Shown: piece after piece, positions 62,891 through 64,000 of the stretch
Position numbering within the stretch: position 1 is the first letter of the stretch
Layout: every line of letters begins with the position of its first letter
Assembly (NCBI GenBank): GCA_018266555.1
Contig: JAFEAF010000002.1
Span: 191,149-255,148, forward strand
Length of the DNA stretch: 64,000 nt
DNA from: Bacteroidota bacterium
Lineage (GTDB): Bacteria > Bacteroidota > Bacteroidia > Chitinophagales > Chitinophagaceae
Direction: 5' to 3'
The notes under the pieces: generated by a model
Told to the model about the DNA's origin: nothing
What the model saw: only the letters and a program-made list of their open reading frames with translations
The model's database searches: none
Position numbers and translations under genes: made by a program

Positions 62891-63458
62891 ATTAAAAGTA
62901 TTTTCGAATAATGAATATACAACTTCGCGGCTGAACCCTTTTCCTGAAAATGATAATTGATGTAGTTATTAAATAAGAACAGATATCTGAATTCCTTCTT
63001 GCTAACCGATCTCAGGTAAACATTTATAAAATGACGATGTTATACATGGCGCTCAACAAAAAGGATCGAGATAGATTTATTGCTTAGGAGAGCTGATTTC
63101 ATGTGATTATCAGCTATTGATCAAGCATTGCTGACAAGTCAGATATCTTGCTCCTTGTATTGTAATCTTTGTAGCTGGAATTTCTGTCTCCGACAAATCA
63201 GTAGCTGTTAGTTGCACATCAATAGCGCCCGGATTTTCTTCCAGCCTAACCAGTTTAACTCTTTTCAATTTTCCAACTTACTTCAATTCACCAAATCATT
63301 TTATCACATCGGACCCGGTATGGTGTTAAAAGTCGCTGCAGTAAAGACTTTTCATTTTTTGTTTTATAACATTTAACAGAGCAGGGAAAGTTCAAAAGGG
63401 AAAGCAAGCATTAAAAGAGTGTATGCTTTATCATGATCCTGCTTTCCTTTTTTTGCAT
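62891..63458. other. Mostly non-coding 568-bp gap
   Basis: Between the divergently placed S9 peptidase start and the aldo/keto reductase stop. It should hold the S9 promoter. A TTG, 19-bp gap and TACTTTTA lie directly before that start codon. The only other items are a short minus-strand frame at 63110-63268 and a weak hairpin GGAAAGCA ... TGCTTTCC with a T7 run at 63399-63454 that might end transcription. Otherwise nothing recognisable. Confidence 0.5.
63110..63268 (-). pseudogene. Short frame, possible remnant of a lost gene
   Basis: From TTG 63268 to TGA 63110, 52 codons read M-K-R-V-K-L-V-R-L-E-E-N-P-G and on to T-K-I-T-I-Q-G-A-R-Y-L-T-C-Q-Q-C-L-I-N-S. The composition and codon choice look coding, unlike the surroundings, and an in-frame stop lies two codons above the V-G-K-L stretch. 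No ATG is present. It may be a fragment of a decayed gene or a chance frame. Confidence 0.3.
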
Positions 63459-64000
63459 CTATACTTTCCCAAAGACCGCAAATCTACTATGCTCACCATA
63501 ACTGGTAATGGGCTTTATATTTTCCAGGGTTTTCATATCTGGTTCACTGATGGTAAAATCCACCTCTGCATTGGTTTTCATGTGCTGCAGATTAGCGGTT
63601 TTCGGCAAGGGTATCAGGCCCAGTTGCAAACAATAACGGATGGCCAATTGCGAAACCGATACCTTGTATTTTTCGGACATTGCCTGCACGGCTTTGTTCT
63701 TAAATAACTCTCCGTGACCAAAAGGTGAGTAGGCTTCTACTAAAATTCCCTGTTCTTTACAATATTCAATCAAGGCTTTGGGCGTATTACTGATATGTGC
63801 CAGTACCTGGTTCACCATTGGTTTTATTGAACAATTGTTGAGAATATTATCCAGGTCTTCTTGTTCAAAATTAGAAACGCCGATAGCCCTGAGTTTTCCT
63901 GACTGATAAGCCTCTTCCAATGCCCGCCAGGCTTCGCGGTTGCCTTCAAAGTAAGGTTCGCTTTCTAAAAATTTCGCCCAGGGTTTCGGACTGTGGATAA
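63459..64000 (-). CDS. Aldo/keto reductase, N-terminus beyond window
   Basis: The frame is open to the window edge and begins mid-protein with I-H-S-P-K-P-W, which holds the active-site His region of the family. It continues with G-K-L-R-A-I-G-V-S-N-F, N-Q-V-L-A-H-I and the C-terminal I-P-L-P-K-T-A near residue 130 of the visible part (NADPH-binding signature). A TTG at 63920 is not the real start, because upstream residues match the family. NADPH-dependent reductase; substrate unknown. Confidence 0.9.
   Translation of the reverse strand, partial: IHSPKPWAKFLESEPYFEGNREAWRALEEAYQSGKLRAIGVSNFEQEDLDNILNNCSIKPMVNQVLAHISNTPKALIEYCKEQGILVEAYSPFGHGELFKNKAVQAMSEKYKVSVSQLAIRYCLQLGLIPLPKTANLQHMKTNAEVDFTISEPDMKTLENIKPITSYGEHSRFAVFGKV

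Overview
The window looks like chromosomal DNA of a Bacteroidota bacterium, most likely the Chitinophagaceae. Reasons: AT-rich coding sequence without Shine-Dalgarno sites, promoters of the TTG/TAnnTTTG type, an alternative complex III operon joined to an aa3-type oxidase, a fused E1 alpha/beta oxo-acid dehydrogenase, and short GC-rich palindromes lying in-frame inside genes. No integrase, transposase, CRISPR array or rRNA gene is visible. Both ends cut genes (a PDZ/aspartyl-protease-like protein at the left, an aldo/keto reductase at the right).

Layout. 1-8 kb: partial protease-like gene, an M16 peptidase pair (one catalytic, one not), a small membrane protein, the fused 2-oxoacid dehydrogenase E1 and a convergent M1 metallopeptidase. 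8-11 kb: small hypotheticals, a secreted amidohydrolase and a DUF2165 membrane protein. 11.1-20.9 kb: the most unusual region, nine full-length minus-strand paralogues plus a 24-codon stub. Each begins Met-Glu-(Val/Ala)-His..., has one membrane helix, a variable helical middle with a conserved Gln-Leu-Lys-x-x-Gly motif, and usually ends Lys-Glu-Tyr-x-Leu-x. Several are separated by nearly identical ~105-bp AT-rich spacers. A penicillin-acylase-family gene interrupts the array. 21-27 kb: a minus-strand set with a 32-aa membrane peptide, a CarD-like hypothetical, two class-C beta-lactamase-fold hydrolases, a TMEM175-type channel, a carboxypeptidase-regulatory-like protein, and PurN fused to a membrane domain.

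27.2-43.1 kb: one plus-strand respiratory operon, actABCDEF, oxidase subunits II and I, heme O synthase, two subunit III-type proteins, subunit IV, SCO and DUF420. Together they encode quinol:cytochrome c oxidoreductase, cytochrome c oxidase and the heme and copper assembly factors, a complete quinol-to-oxygen path. 43.1-45.1 kb: an alkyltransferase-like protein, DUF5522, trmB, and an unidentified structured RNA candidate with a tRNA-like 3' end, a promoter and a terminator. 45.1-49.4 kb: an Lrp-type regulator followed by flippase, chain-length and polymerase/ligase genes for a surface polysaccharide. 49.4-55.6 kb: an oligopeptide-type ABC permease, glycosyltransferase, alpha/beta hydrolase, MarR regulator with a clear operator, acyl-CoA dehydrogenase and a seven-helix membrane protein. 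55.7-64 kb: a cell-wall amidase, the oxidative pentose phosphate operon gnd-zwf-pgl, an S9 peptidase, a mostly non-coding 570-bp stretch, and the partial aldo/keto reductase.

Most functional calls rest on motifs read by eye. The His-rich array, its spacers, the in-frame palindromes and the structured RNA are the parts established families do not explain.
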